NCBI RefSeq assembly: GCF_002954585.1
Contig: NZ_MSCI01000002.1
Span: 2,024,089 to 2,088,088 of the forward strand
Direction of reading: 5' to 3'
Source: Vibrio chagasii
GTDB taxonomy: Bacteria > Pseudomonadota > Gammaproteobacteria > Enterobacterales > Vibrionaceae
DNA length: 64,000 nucleotides
Below are positions 49,237 to 58,900 of the stretch, one piece after another. The position numbers and the translations under genes are program-made. How positions within the stretch are numbered: position 1 is the stretch's first letter; each line of letters begins with the position of its first letter. The notes under the pieces are model-generated. The model was not told where the DNA came from and ran no database searches. It saw only the letters and a program-made list of their open reading frames with translations.

Positions 49237-50970
49237 GTGAATATCCAAGCACTTATTAATGACAAAGTATCTCAGGCTCTAGAAGCCGCTGGCGCACCTG
49301 CAGGCTCTCCCGCTGCTGTTCGCCAATCTGCAAAACCACAATTTGGTGACTACCAAGCAAACGGCGTAATGGGCGTTGCTAAGCGACTAGGCACTAACCC
49401 GCGAGAATTTGCTCAGAAAGTATTGGACGTTCTAAACCTAGACGGTATCGCTTCTAAAGTTGAAATCGCAGGTCCAGGTTTCCTTAACATCTTCCTAGAT
49501 GAAGCTTTCCTAGCAAAACAAGCAGACGCAGCGCTTGCTGATTCTCGCCTTGGTGTTGCAGCAGCTGAAGCTCAAACCATTGTTGCTGACTACTCAGCGC
49601 CAAACGTTGCAAAAGAAATGCACGTTGGTCACCTGCGTTCAACTATCATCGGTGATGCAGTTGTTCGTACACTGGAATTCCTAGGCCACAAAGTTATCCG
49701 TGCTAACCACATCGGTGACTGGGGTACTCAATTCGGTATGCTTATCGCAAACCTTGAGCGCGTTCAGGCTGAATCAGGTGAAGTTTCAATGGATCTTGCT
49801 GACCTTGAAGGCTTCTACCGTGAATCTAAAAAACTTTACGACGAAGACGAAGAGTTCGCAGTTAAAGCACGTGGCTACGTAGTGAAACTACAAAGCGGCG
49901 ACGAGTTCTGTGCAGAGATGTGGAAGAAGCTTGTTGACGTAACAATGATTCAAAACCAACGCAACTACGATCGTCTAAACGTATCACTAACGCGTGATGA
50001 CGTAATGGGCGAAAGCATGTACAACCACATGCTTCCAGGCATCGTTACAGATCTTAAAGAGCAAGGTCTTGCTAAAGAAGATGACGGCGCACAAGTTGTA
50101 TTCCTAGACGAATACAAAAACAAAGATGGCGACCCAATGGGCGTTATCATCCAGAAGCGCGATGGCGGTTTCCTTTACACAACAACTGATATTGCTTGTG
50201 CAAAATACCGTTTTGAAGAGCTAGGCGCGGACCGCGTTCTTTACTTCATCGACTCTCGTCAGCACCAACACCTAATGCAAGCTTGGACTATCGTTCGTAA
50301 AGCAGGTTACATCCCAGAATCTGTTTCTCTTGAGCACCACGCGTTCGGCATGATGCTTGGTAAAGACGGTAAGCCATTCAAGACTCGTGCAGGCGGTACG
50401 GTTCGTCTAGCCGACCTTCTTGATGAAGCAGAAGTTCGTGCAGCACAACTGATCGAATCTAAGAACCCAGAACTAGCAGAAGACGAGAAGAAAGCAATCG
50501 CTAACACAGTTGCAATGGCAGCGGTTAAGTACGCAGACCTTTCTAAGCACCGTACTACTGACTACGTGTTCGATTGGGACAACATGCTTGCGTTCGAAGG
50601 TAACACAGCACCTTACATGCAATATGCATATACTCGTGTTGCTTCTGTATTTGCTAAAGCTGGCGTTTCTATGGACTCTCTTGAAGGTGAAATCAAAATC
50701 ACTGAAGAAAAAGAGAAAGCACTTATCGCGAAACTTCTACAATTTGAAGAAGCGGTTCAATCTGTTGCTCGTGAAGGTCAACCACACATCATGTGTAGCT
50801 ACCTGTTCGAACTAGCAGGTCAGTTCTCTAGCTTCTACGAAGCGTGCCCTATCCTAGTAGCAGAAGACGAAGCTGTTAAGCAAAGCCGTCTGAAGCTTGC
50901 TGCCCTAACAGCGAAGACAATCAAACAAGGTCTGTCGCTTCTAGGCATCGAGACTCTAGAGCGCATGTAA
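49237..50970 (+). CDS. argS: Arginine-tRNA ligase
   Basis: Class I synthetase that charges tRNA-Arg. GTG 49237 (VNIQALINDKVSQALE) with AAGGAAA upstream gives 577 residues, the same as E. coli; an in-frame ATG five codons earlier lies over that site. The HIGH motif is H129-V-G-H132 in KEMHVGHLRSTIIGD. The C-terminal DALR anticodon-binding domain covers the last 120 residues or so. Like most ArgS it has no clean KMSK. A 7-bp repeat array begins two bases after the stop. Confidence 0.98.
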   Translation: MNIQALINDKVSQALEAAGAPAGSPAAVRQSAKPQFGDYQANGVMGVAKRLGTNPREFAQKVLDVLNLDGIASKVEIAGPGFLNIFLDEAFLAKQADAALADSRLGVAAAEAQTIVADYSAPNVAKEMHVGHLRSTIIGDAVVRTLEFLGHKVIRANHIGDWGTQFGMLIANLERVQAESGEVSMDLADLEGFYRESKKLYDEDEEFAVKARGYVVKLQSGDEFCAEMWKKLVDVTMIQNQRNYDRLNVSLTRDDVMGESMYNHMLPGIVTDLKEQGLAKEDDGAQVVFLDEYKNKDGDPMGVIIQKRDGGFLYTTTDIACAKYRFEELGADRVLYFIDSRQHQHLMQAWTIVRKAGYIPESVSLEHHAFGMMLGKDGKPFKTRAGGTVRLADLLDEAEVRAAQLIESKNPELAEDEKKAIANTVAMAAVKYADLSKHRTTDYVFDWDNMLAFEGNTAPYMQYAYTRVASVFAKAGVSMDSLEGEIKITEEKEKALIAKLLQFEEAVQSVAREGQPHIMCSYLFELAGQFSSFYEACPILVAEDEAVKQSRLKLAALTAKTIKQGLSLLGIETLERM

Positions 50971-50972
50971 GC

Positions 50973-51056
50973 GATTCGAGATTCGAGATTCGAGATTCGA
51001 GATTCGAGATTCGAGATTCGAGATTCGAGATTCGAGATTCGAGATTCGAGATTCGA
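50973..51056 (+). repeat. Tandem array of 7-bp unit GATTCGA x12
   Basis: Twelve perfect head-to-tail copies of GATTCGA fill 84 bases between the argS stop and its terminator. Read in another phase the unit is CGAGATT, one base different from the array at 55826. It is in the argS 3' UTR. Confidence 0.97.
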
Positions 51057-51064
51057 GATAATTA

Positions 51065-51095
51065 GAAAGGTTGACGTGAAAGCGTCAACCTTTTG
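51065..51095 (+). terminator. Terminator of argS
   Basis: AAAGGTTGACG-tgaaag-CGTCAACCTTTT is a perfect 11-pair stem with a short T run. Confidence 0.85.
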
Positions 51096-51153
51096 TTTTA
51101 TTTGGAGGTTATATTTACTTGGCTATCGACACTATCCGCTGGCTTCCGTCGCA

Positions 51154-51196
51154 GAGATCTCCTACTACCCTCCTTCGTCGCTCTAGGAGATGACGG
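51154..51196 (+). repeat. Dispersed hairpin repeat, copy C
   Basis: Same length and layout as copy A (GAGAT..., CTCCTTCGTCGCT centre, ATGACGG end). Its arms are ATCTCCT/AGGAGAT, so both sides of the stem changed together relative to copy A. Confidence 0.75.
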
Positions 51197-51254
51197 CAAT
51201 GAATGCCGTAAGTCCGAGACAGGTTCAATGGCGCGTTATCACTCTCCTTCACGC

Positions 51255-51290
51255 TATTCCCCACAGTGAAGTACGAGCATGTTGGAGAAT
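51255..51290 (-). repeat. Dispersed hairpin repeat, copy D (diverged)
   Basis: ATTCCCCA pairs with TGGAGAAT with one mismatch. The loop shares CAGTGAAGTACGAGC with copy E (CAGTGAGGTACGAAC). Confidence 0.5.
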
Positions 51291-51340
51291 CTCCTAAAGC
51301 ATGCAATCACCGAAAACCAATTCGTTGTCCTTCTCCTCCA

Positions 51341-51383
51341 CCGTCATTCCCTACAGTGAGGTACGAACGTGATAGGGAATCTT
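51341..51383 (-). repeat. Dispersed hairpin repeat, copy E
   Basis: CCGTCATTCCCTACAGTG...GATAGGGAATCTT; arms ATTCCCTA/TAGGGAAT are perfect. Read on the minus strand it has the GATTCCC...GGGAATGACGG ends of copy A. Confidence 0.7.
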
Positions 51384-51459
51384 CTTATTGAGATCGTAAG
51401 CGCTAGCCACATTCTCATTCCAACCTTATACTCAACTAAAACAATTAATTGGAAAGATC

Positions 51460-51888
51460 ATGAGCTTCGAACTTCATCCTCAATTGGCGAAAGACACCAC
51501 CGTTATTGGCGAATTCCCGCTTAGCCTTGCACTACTGCACAAGGACAACGCTGTGCCTTGGGTTATTCTGGTCCCAAAACGTACCAACCTAAAAGAGCTG
51601 CATCACTTACCAATGAAAGAGCAACAGCAGTTCTTACATGAATCTCAAGCAGTAAGCCAGGCACTTGAAGCTACGTTCCAACCGGATAAGCTCAACCTAG
51701 GCGCGCTAGGTAACATAGTGCCACAACTGCACATCCACCATATCGCACGTTTCAAAGATGATATTGCATGGCCTGGCCCTGTGTGGGGCAACACCACAGG
51801 TGAACAGCGCAGTGAAGAAGAACAAGCAGCTATCCTAACTCGCATTCAAAATGTGCTGTCACTAAGCTCTATCTTTAAGAAAGTTTAA
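51460..51888 (+). CDS. HIT family protein
   Basis: A 142-residue histidine-triad nucleotide-binding/hydrolase family protein. The triad region is VPQLHIHHIARFKDD (about residues 88-102), a form H-I-H-H common in proteobacterial HIT proteins whose last His is shifted. The N-terminal half has the typical WVILVPKRTNLKELHHL. These enzymes usually hydrolyse nucleoside phosphoramidates or dinucleoside polyphosphates; the substrate here is unknown. The ATG follows GGAAAG. Confidence 0.88.
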   Translation: MSFELHPQLAKDTTVIGEFPLSLALLHKDNAVPWVILVPKRTNLKELHHLPMKEQQQFLHESQAVSQALEATFQPDKLNLGALGNIVPQLHIHHIARFKDDIAWPGPVWGNTTGEQRSEEEQAAILTRIQNVLSLSSIFKKV

Positions 51889-51900
51889 CCTTCTGACACA

Positions 51901-51927
51901 GGTGATGCCTATTAGCTGGGCATCACC
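51901..51927 (+). terminator. Hairpin after the HIT gene, possible weak terminator
   Basis: GGTGATGCC/GGCATCACC is a perfect nine-pair stem with a nine-base loop, 12 bases after the stop. The following bases are ATTATT, so U content is only moderate. Confidence 0.5.
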
Positions 51928-51950
51928 ATTATTACAAAATTGTAATAATG
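51927..51950. promoter_or_regulatory. Operator-like palindrome before the YqhA-family gene
   Basis: CATTATTACAA-AA-TTGTAATAATG is a perfect 11-2-11 inverted repeat. It lies 76 bases before the next start codon, with a likely -10 TATACT at about 51993-51998 and a poor -35 (TTATCA) 17 bases earlier. Such a long AT-rich palindrome fits a dimeric repressor or activator. Confidence 0.45.
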
Positions 51951-52025
51951 ATTCAAAAAAACACCCCATTATCACAACAAAGACTCCCGCGTATACTCTC
52001 TTGCACACAACATAGAGAGAGAATC

Positions 52026-52553
52026 ATGAAACAAACCTTCAACTTATTTCGTCATATCAGCTGGATCGCCATCATTTGTTCTATGCTTGCTTCCCTACTC
52101 TTATTCTTTATGGGAGCAACCAAGACTTACTCTGCTTTTGCGATCTTCATGCTCAATCAGGTGCCACCAGAATCGCTCGCGCATTTAGACACAACAGATA
52201 TCGCGATCTCATACTTGATTAAGTCTCTGGATACGTTCTTGATTGCTTTTGTGCTCTTCATCTTTTCTCATGGTGTATTCACTTTATTCATCTCAGATAA
52301 AAGTAATGCCGCGAAAAGTGACCAACAAACCAATAGAAGCAAAGTACTTAGTTGGATAAAAACACCCAACATTGGTCACCTGAAAAACATTTTGGCTGAA
52401 GTGATTATCATCATTATCTTCGTGAAATTTTTGGAGCTTGTGCTCGTCAATTTCGACAGTATTGGATGGGATATTTTGGTTCTTCCAGTATCCATACTGT
52501 TGCTGAGTATCGGCCTTAAAGTTCTTGGGTTAGGTGAAACCAAAGAGTCTTAA
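52026..52553 (+). CDS. YqhA/UPF0114 family membrane protein
   Basis: A 175-residue inner-membrane protein with four hydrophobic helices, of the YqhA/UPF0114 superfamily of unknown function. ATG 52026 (MKQTFNLFRHISWIAIICSM) follows GAGAGAGAATC; the open frame before it is rejected as non-conserved. Conserved pattern includes YLIKSLDTFLIAFVLFIFSHGVFTLFI and LKNILAEVIIIIIFVKFLE. A perfect palindrome lies upstream. The gene is single with a good terminator. Confidence 0.8.
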   Translation: MKQTFNLFRHISWIAIICSMLASLLLFFMGATKTYSAFAIFMLNQVPPESLAHLDTTDIAISYLIKSLDTFLIAFVLFIFSHGVFTLFISDKSNAAKSDQQTNRSKVLSWIKTPNIGHLKNILAEVIIIIIFVKFLELVLVNFDSIGWDILVLPVSILLLSIGLKVLGLGETKES

Positions 52554-52567
52554 GTCGAGAAACACAA

Positions 52568-52604
52568 ACAAAAAAACCGCAGCTCGTAGGCTGCGGTTTT
52601 TTAT
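52568..52604. terminator. Bidirectional terminator, yqhA-like / feoC
   Basis: AAAAAACCGCAGC-tcgtag-GCTGCGGTTTTTT is a strong stem with A and T runs between converging genes. Confidence 0.9.
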
Positions 52605-52619
52605 TAGATATTGACCAAA

Positions 52620-52850
52620 CTACATCATCACATTCAGCGACAGACCATCTTGCTTGCTTATGGTGTAGCGAACACGCGTTGTGTGACCATGTTTGTTGGT
52701 GTCGACCAAGCGAGATACTTTGCCTTTCTTGACCCACACGCTCAACATCGCATCCACGCCGTCCTCACTCATACCAAATTTCGCTGCAATCTCTTTACGA
52801 GCTGCGACACCTTGACTGTCAATGTACTGATGAAGTTCAGTTAAAATCAT
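52620..52850 (-). CDS. feoC: FeoC-like regulator of ferrous iron transport
   Basis: A 76-residue winged-helix protein of the FeoC family, which helps assemble or stabilise FeoB. It opens MILTELHQYIDSQGVAARKEIAAKFGMSEDGVDAML, a helix-turn-helix pattern. It lacks the Cys cluster of enteric FeoC, as in other Vibrio. Its start overlaps the feoB stop by four bases (ATGA). Confidence 0.88.
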   Translation of the reverse strand: MILTELHQYIDSQGVAARKEIAAKFGMSEDGVDAMLSVWVKKGKVSRLVDTNKHGHTTRVRYTISKQDGLSLNVMM

Positions 52851-55120
52851 ACGACTTGCACCTCTAATGCTTTTTGCTTGCTGCCAACTTTCTTAAATAC
52901 ACGGTAGGTAATCACAAAGCCACCAGCAATCGCGACCATCCACACAGCACTAGTCACAGGGTGTGCTGCAAAGTTTGCCGCTTGGTAGTAGAAAGTTGCA
53001 CCAAAGTAGCCAAGCGCCATTGTCCAAACTGCAATAAAGCGTGCAAACATTTGACCAAATTCACGAACGTAAGCACCCATTGCAGCCACACAAGGTGTGT
53101 AAAGCAAGATAAGGATTAAGTAAGCAAACGCAGCGTGACCAGAAACAAATTTGTCTTTCAGGTTACCAAAGATAGACGAGTCAACCTCTTGTTCTTCGGC
53201 AGCGGCACCGGAATCACTTAAGTCACCAACCTCAATACCTAGGGGATCTGAGTAGCTCAAATCGGCTAAATTCTCAGGGATCGTCATCACCGCTTCTTCT
53301 AAGCTCGCCGCTAGGTCAAACTCCGCAGCTTCTTCATCAGAAGGCGTTGTGTAAAGGCTGTTCAGCGTACCTACTACCGCCTCTTTTGCGAAGATACCAG
53401 TAATGATACCTACCGTTGCTGGCCAGTTTTCCTCTGTAATCCCAATTGGTTGGAATACAGGAGTCACAACTTGCGCTGCCTTTGAAAGTACGGAGTTTTC
53501 GCTGTCTTCGTTACCGAAACTGCCGTCCATACCCAGAGAGTTAAAGAAACTTAAGATGGCAACCACAACCACAATCGTTTTACCTGCACCGAGCACGAAG
53601 CGCTTCAGTTTCTGCCACGTTTTCAGCATCACGTTTTGTACAGTTGGCAGCTCGTAGTCTGGCATTTCCATTACTAAGCTGTCGCTGCTACCTGGGTAGA
53701 TAGTGTTTTTAAGGAACAAACCAGTAAATACAGAAGCAAGAATACCCATGATATACAGAGCAAATACCACGTTTTGCCCAGCACTAGGGAAGAACGCCGC
53801 AGCAAACAGTGCGTATACAGGTAAACGAGCACCACATGACATAAATGGTGCCATAGAGGCAGCTAGCCTACGCTCACGCTCTTGGTCAAGTGTACGAGTT
53901 GCCATAATTGCTGGCACGTTACAGCCAAAGCCAAGAACTAACGGTACAAACGCCTTACCCGGAAGACCAATCTTCTGCATCACTTTATCAAGTACAAACG
54001 CAGCACGCGCCATGTAGCCTGAACTTTCAAGTACCGCTAAGAACAAATAAAGCGCCGCGATAACCGGAATAAAGGTCGCTACAGTTTGAATACCACCACC
54101 GATACCATCTGCAAGAATAGTGACCAACCAAACTGGTAAGTGTTCGTCTAATAAATGATGTCCACCATCAACCAATATTGCACCAACACCAATATCAAAA
54201 AAGTCGATGAACGCACTACCTATATTGATAGAAAACATGAACATCAGATACATGATGACAAAGAAAAAAGGAATACCAACCCATTTGTTCAGAATGAATT
54301 GGTCGGCTTTCTCTGTGAAGTTACGGCTTAGTTTGCCTTCACTGCGGCGAACACGCTTACACAGGTCATGTAGGAAGGTGAACTTCGCATCTGCTACCGC
54401 TAGGTCGATATCAAACTCAGCGCCAAGACGCACATTGTCAATTTGAGTACGTGTTTGCGGAGCTAATCCGTTTAGTACCAGGTAATCATTTTCTAGAGCT
54501 CGAATCGCAAGCGCGCGGCGAGAAACATCAACATCATCAAAGTGTGATTCAACAGAAGGAATAAGTGCTTCTAATGCTTCATCATAGTTAACAGAGATAG
54601 GATCAAGGCTAACACCTTGCACAAGAAGCTTATGCAGGCGCTCTTTGAAACGAGCCACTTGGCCTTTATCATTCGCAGACAAGCTAAGAACCGGGCAACC
54701 TAGCTCTTTCTCTAGCGCTTTCAGATTAATCACCTGACGCTCACGCTTTAATACATCCATTTTGTTCAATACAACGATCATCGGGCGACCCAACTCTCGC
54801 AATTGCAATGTCATGTATAAGCTTCGTTCTAAGCAGCTTGCATCAACAACATTAATGATCACGTCAACAGGGTGAGTCAGAACAGCTCGCGACGCGATAG
54901 ACTCATCAATACTATTCGCATCATTACCACTATCTAGTGCGTAAATACCAGGCAAATCAGTTAGCTGAAATTGGTCACCCGCATGTGAATAGACACCCGT
55001 TTTCTTCTCAACGGTTACGCCTACCCAGTTACCAACATGCTGCTTCGCACCGGTTAGTGCATTGAATAACGTTGTTTTACCACTATTCGGGTTACCAACG
55101 GTAAGAACTTGATAATCCAT
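52847..55120 (-). CDS. feoB: Ferrous iron transporter FeoB
   Basis: Inner-membrane Fe(II) permease with a cytoplasmic NTPase domain. The 757-residue product has G1 GNPNSGKT (residues 9-16), G3 DLPGIYAL, G4 NKMDVLK, then a membrane domain from about residue 280 with the gate motifs VLGFGCNVPAIMATRT and ARLPVYALFAAAFF. The middle insertion near residue 600-660 is acidic. It sits between feoA and feoC, with no gap to either. Confidence 0.97.
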   Translation of the reverse strand: MDYQVLTVGNPNSGKTTLFNALTGAKQHVGNWVGVTVEKKTGVYSHAGDQFQLTDLPGIYALDSGNDANSIDESIASRAVLTHPVDVIINVVDASCLERSLYMTLQLRELGRPMIVVLNKMDVLKRERQVINLKALEKELGCPVLSLSANDKGQVARFKERLHKLLVQGVSLDPISVNYDEALEALIPSVESHFDDVDVSRRALAIRALENDYLVLNGLAPQTRTQIDNVRLGAEFDIDLAVADAKFTFLHDLCKRVRRSEGKLSRNFTEKADQFILNKWVGIPFFFVIMYLMFMFSINIGSAFIDFFDIGVGAILVDGGHHLLDEHLPVWLVTILADGIGGGIQTVATFIPVIAALYLFLAVLESSGYMARAAFVLDKVMQKIGLPGKAFVPLVLGFGCNVPAIMATRTLDQERERRLAASMAPFMSCGARLPVYALFAAAFFPSAGQNVVFALYIMGILASVFTGLFLKNTIYPGSSDSLVMEMPDYELPTVQNVMLKTWQKLKRFVLGAGKTIVVVVAILSFFNSLGMDGSFGNEDSENSVLSKAAQVVTPVFQPIGITEENWPATVGIITGIFAKEAVVGTLNSLYTTPSDEEAAEFDLAASLEEAVMTIPENLADLSYSDPLGIEVGDLSDSGAAAEEQEVDSSIFGNLKDKFVSGHAAFAYLILILLYTPCVAAMGAYVREFGQMFARFIAVWTMALGYFGATFYYQAANFAAHPVTSAVWMVAIAGGFVITYRVFKKVGSKQKALEVQVV

Positions 55121-55342
55121 TTAGATAACCTCGATTTGTTCTGCGATGCTTTCACGAATGGCGATAGAGACCCCTCTCACCTCTACTTGAAGCGGATCCC
55201 CCATCGGCGCGCGACGGATTAGTGTAACTTCAGTGTTTGGCAACATACCCATGACCATTAGCTTTTTTCTAACTTCTGGTGTTAAGCCGGTTAAGGCAAC
55301 TATAGAAGCCGCTTTTCCTTGATCTAGTTGTGAGAGTTTCAT
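55121..55342 (-). CDS. feoA: Ferrous iron transport protein FeoA
   Basis: A 73-residue SH3-like protein needed for FeoB function. Typical stretch GLTPEVRKKLMVMGMLPNTEVTLIRRAPMGDPL. It is the first gene of feoABC; its stop abuts the feoB ATG. A Fur-like box lies 20-44 bases upstream. Confidence 0.95.
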   Translation of the reverse strand: MKLSQLDQGKAASIVALTGLTPEVRKKLMVMGMLPNTEVTLIRRAPMGDPLQVEVRGVSIAIRESIAEQIEVI

Positions 55343-55361
55343 AAATACCCAATTCGTGATT

Positions 55362-55386
55362 GATAATGAGAAAGATTGTTATTAGC
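55362..55386 (-). promoter_or_regulatory. Candidate Fur box of feoABC
   Basis: GATAATGAGAAAGATTGTTATTAGC matches GATAATGATAATCATTATC well in its first half and partly in its second, and is partly palindromic (ATAAT...ATTGTTAT). The place upstream of feoA and the known Fur control of feo support it. Confidence 0.5.
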
Positions 55387-55639
55387 GGCATGATACACAT
55401 AGATAACCACAGCTCTATTGCGTGAAATCAATGTTTTCGAAAATATACACTCGTAAGTTTCGTTAAAAACGTTTACGTCAAAACCGTCACTTTCAACAAC
55501 TAGTGAGAACTACCTCACTAGTACACTACAAACAAAAACACACCAATCCATTAAAAATCAGAAACTTATGAAAATGTCGCTTTTCTCATAGCCTTCTGTC
55601 GTTAATTTTATAAGTAAAATAAGTCACTAATCGTATAGT

Positions 55640-55778
55640 TACTCCATCGAAGAGAAACTGCTTCTCTTTAATTTAATTCCAGAGGTGATGTGGCCTGCCA
55701 TATCACTCCGGCAGCAAGCGAAGGTGTCATTGGCACCCGTGGTATAGTCCCCCCGGCTATACCACGACATTTTTTTCT
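55640..55778 (+). ncRNA. Candidate small RNA, plus strand
   Basis: Four hairpins follow one another with no ORF of note: AAGAGAA/TTCTCTT (55650-55668), GTGATGTGG/CCATATCAC with one G-T pair (55685-55706), GGTGT/GCACC (55723-55737), and a terminator stem CGTGGTATAG/CTATACCACG (55738-55766) ending in TTTTTTT. A TATAGT at 55634-55639 is a possible -10, though its -35 is poor. No gene on this strand is close enough to own the terminator: feoA and the AraC-type gene both run leftward. I cannot name a known RNA family. Ends are approximate. Confidence 0.5.
55738..55778 (+). terminator. Strong rightward terminator
   Basis: Perfect ten-pair stem CGTGGTATAG/CTATACCACG, loop TCCCCCCGG, then ACATTTTTTT. 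It works only for the plus strand and has no protein gene upstream on that strand. Confidence 0.85.
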
Positions 55779-55825
55779 TATCTTGTTTAATCCCTGCAAA
55801 ACAATCTTCAACAACCTAAACCAAA

Positions 55826-55888
<63 letters not shown>

Positions 55889-55897
55889 TAGAAGCAT

Positions 55898-55930
55898 AAA
55901 AAAGCCCCAACACGAATGTCGAGGCTTCAA
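55898..55930 (-). terminator. Terminator of the AraC-type sensor gene
   Basis: On the minus strand AAGCCTCGACA-TTCG-TGTTGGGGCTT, with two G-T pairs and a UUCG loop, is followed by a T run. Confidence 0.8.
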
Positions 55931-55979
55931 TAACACTATCTGTCGTTAGCGTAAGGCTGTCTGGTTAATATTGCTCGCT

Positions 55980-58900
55980 CTAGTCTTCACTGTTTTCAGC
56001 AAACTTAGATGGGGACATACCAAAGTGATGTTTGAACCTTTGGCTGAAATAAGACGGGTCATTAAAGCCAGAGTCAAAAGCAACGTCTGATATCTTCTCT
56101 CCGGCAAGTAACCGCTCACACGCATGCTCCAAGCGAACTTCATTCAGGTGCTCTTTAAAGGTCTTGTCATAAGCCATCTTAAATCGCCTTTGTAAGCTTC
56201 TCTCTGACATGAATAGATACTTAGCAGCAGTCGCAGTACCAAACTCAGCATCAGCGTAGTGCTCACTAACAAGCTGAGTCACTCTATTCTTCCACTCTTG
56301 CTCTGCACTGAGCTTTAACTGCTCAGGTGAGGTGTTAGCGAGCTTGATAGTCTCAATCTGCTCTATTGTATTAGTTTCGAGATTATCTAATACCTGATAG
56401 TCAATTGGCCAAGTAAGCTGCACCTTATTCTGAGATTCCGACACAAAAGCATTGAGCTCTCCACCGCTCTGATTCACCAGCAACGGTAACTTTTCTATAT
56501 TTAAGTCGGTCGACTTCCCACTATTATCAGTAATGCTAGAGGTTAGTTTAGGGAAAGGCATACCATGGTCTAAAATCGTCACGACTAGGTGCTCTTTTAG
56601 CTCTTCAACCGTAACCATCATGCTCTGCGACTTAAAGTTGCGCTTGATGATGCTCGCGATCAGGCTATTGAAGATAATATCGAGATTAAAATACAGTAAA
56701 GATACATGTCTGTGTTTAGTCTCGACTTTTATCTCTAGTTCAATACCGGCTTTAGCTAAGTCCTCTTGCCAAGCCTTTAGAACAGACTCCAAAATTAAGA
56801 TCATATCGTAACCAACCGCACCACCATCCTGTCGGCTATTACTCAATTGGGCCAAACCATTCTTTAACGCAAGAATCGGTGATTTACCTTGCTCATCATT
56901 CCAATTAGGGAGCATGGCTGCAACTTGGTTAACCTCTGAGGACAGTTCATCGGCGGTATGAGACACGAGCGAATTCTTGACCGATAACTGCTTCTTAAGC
57001 TGCTGATTAGTCGTCAGCAATATCCGGCTTTGGTGTCTCAACTGATCGGTTTTTAAAGCCACTTGCGCCTTTAGGTGTCGGTTGGCATAGGTGACATAAC
57101 GCGAACGCCAAAAAACCAAGATAGTGACGACACAGATAAGCAAAATCAGAGAACTTGCTGCCGCCCAGTTACTGAGGTACCAAGGTTCAGCTATTGAGAA
57201 GCTTTGATTGGTAGACACAAAACGGTAGTGAGAGTCCTTAACGGGCTTAACCTCAAGTGTGTAGTCGCCGGGTAACAAGTGATCGAGGGTCAACAAGCCC
57301 CCCTCAAACTCGCTCCAAGATTCATCACCATTGAGCCTATATTCCATCGCAGGTGCAAACGTAGCAGGCAAAATACCGATCTTGAACCCAATCGACGAGC
57401 CATAAGGTATCTCAGCTAAGTCAGCTGCCTTGCCGCCAAGAGACACGGTCTTTTGATTGACACTTATTTTGCTCAGTAAGGCACGACTATGAGGCGTAGT
57501 CGACACCAATAACTCATTAGCTAACGCGCTCACCACCCCATATTTAGAACCCAATACTAACCTTGAGGATTGGCTCTGCTCACTGTAGAAGAGTTCACAT
57601 GCGCCAGCCGCGAGTTCATTAGTAATCAAACCAAAAGGTGAACCAATATGTTTGTGAAGCTGTCCGTCTAACCCATAATAGCTCAGCCCTTTTGAAGACC
57701 CTAACCAAACACCATTTTCATCGCTGATTAAACAGCTAGGGCTGATGTTCTCTTCCACAAGAGGAATCTCTTCAATGACTGGACGATCGTAAGGGATCCG
57801 ATAGACACCATAGCTGCTCGCAAACCACTGAGAACCATCGCTGGCTTTTTCTATATCAACGACCTTGCCAAATCGCTCACTGGAACGACTAAAGCTAATT
57901 CGCTTATCAACAAAGGAATAAAAACCATGGTCTGTACCGATATAGACACTACCTTGTAAGCCTATATTCAGGTCGGTGATTTTTGCGGGCAGAAATTTGT
58001 CTACGAGCCAATCCATTCCATAGCTTGTCAGCGCCATAGTATCTATCGACAAGGAATAGAGACTTTGCCCGGAAGTCATCCAAAGTGTGTTGTCACCTTG
58101 AAGTGCCAAATTCTCAATATGAACACCTTCAATAGCTCTTGGTAGATTCAGAGCTTCGCGCTCCAATGTCTTGGTGTTGAAGCTAACGATACCCTCTTCA
58201 GTCGCTAACCAAATAGATAAACCAAGAACTTGAAAGTCTCGGACCGATTTAGGATATACACGATTAGGCCGCTCTTCAGCATCAGAATCAACAATATAGA
58301 GACCCATTGAAGAAGCTACCCAAGAAAGGTGGTCACTGATTGGCTTAACTTTATTGATCACGACACTGCTAGAGTGCATGCCCATACCGGTTAAAGGCGT
58401 TCTTGAGAATGTCTTACTAAACAAAGAGAAATACCGGATACCATTATTGGTCGCGACCCACATACCACCAGCATGGTCGTTAATTAATGAGTAAATCTTC
58501 TCACCCGGTAATGAAAAGTCTTGATTGGAGGCTTGTTCAAAACGAGTAGTTTCTCCAGTAATAAAGTTATAGCTAATCAGGCCATGCTCAGTACCAATCC
58601 AATATTGATCGGTTGTTTCGGCAAGAGAGAGAACATGCGAACCACTGATCTTGGTCTCTTTCTCTGAATTAGCCAAATCGACAATCACCACACCATTTAA
58701 TGTACCAATCAGTAATTCGCGTCTTGCCTTTGAAAAGTAGATCGTCTCGATATAGTGTTTATCTGATGCAGCCACATGGGTAAATTCTTGATTTTCAGAA
58801 AGGTAGGCACCCGAACTGGTTGCCAGTACCCATTTGGATAGCACCCACTCCGCATCATTGATCGTAATGTCGCTGCTGTTGTTGTATCGATATAGCTTGA

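Noticed and set aside
50973..51056. CRISPR array
   Set aside because: Seven-base units with no spacers and no cas genes.
51115..51306. Minus-strand ORF of 63 codons
   Set aside because: Lies wholly over the dispersed hairpin repeats and resembles no protein.
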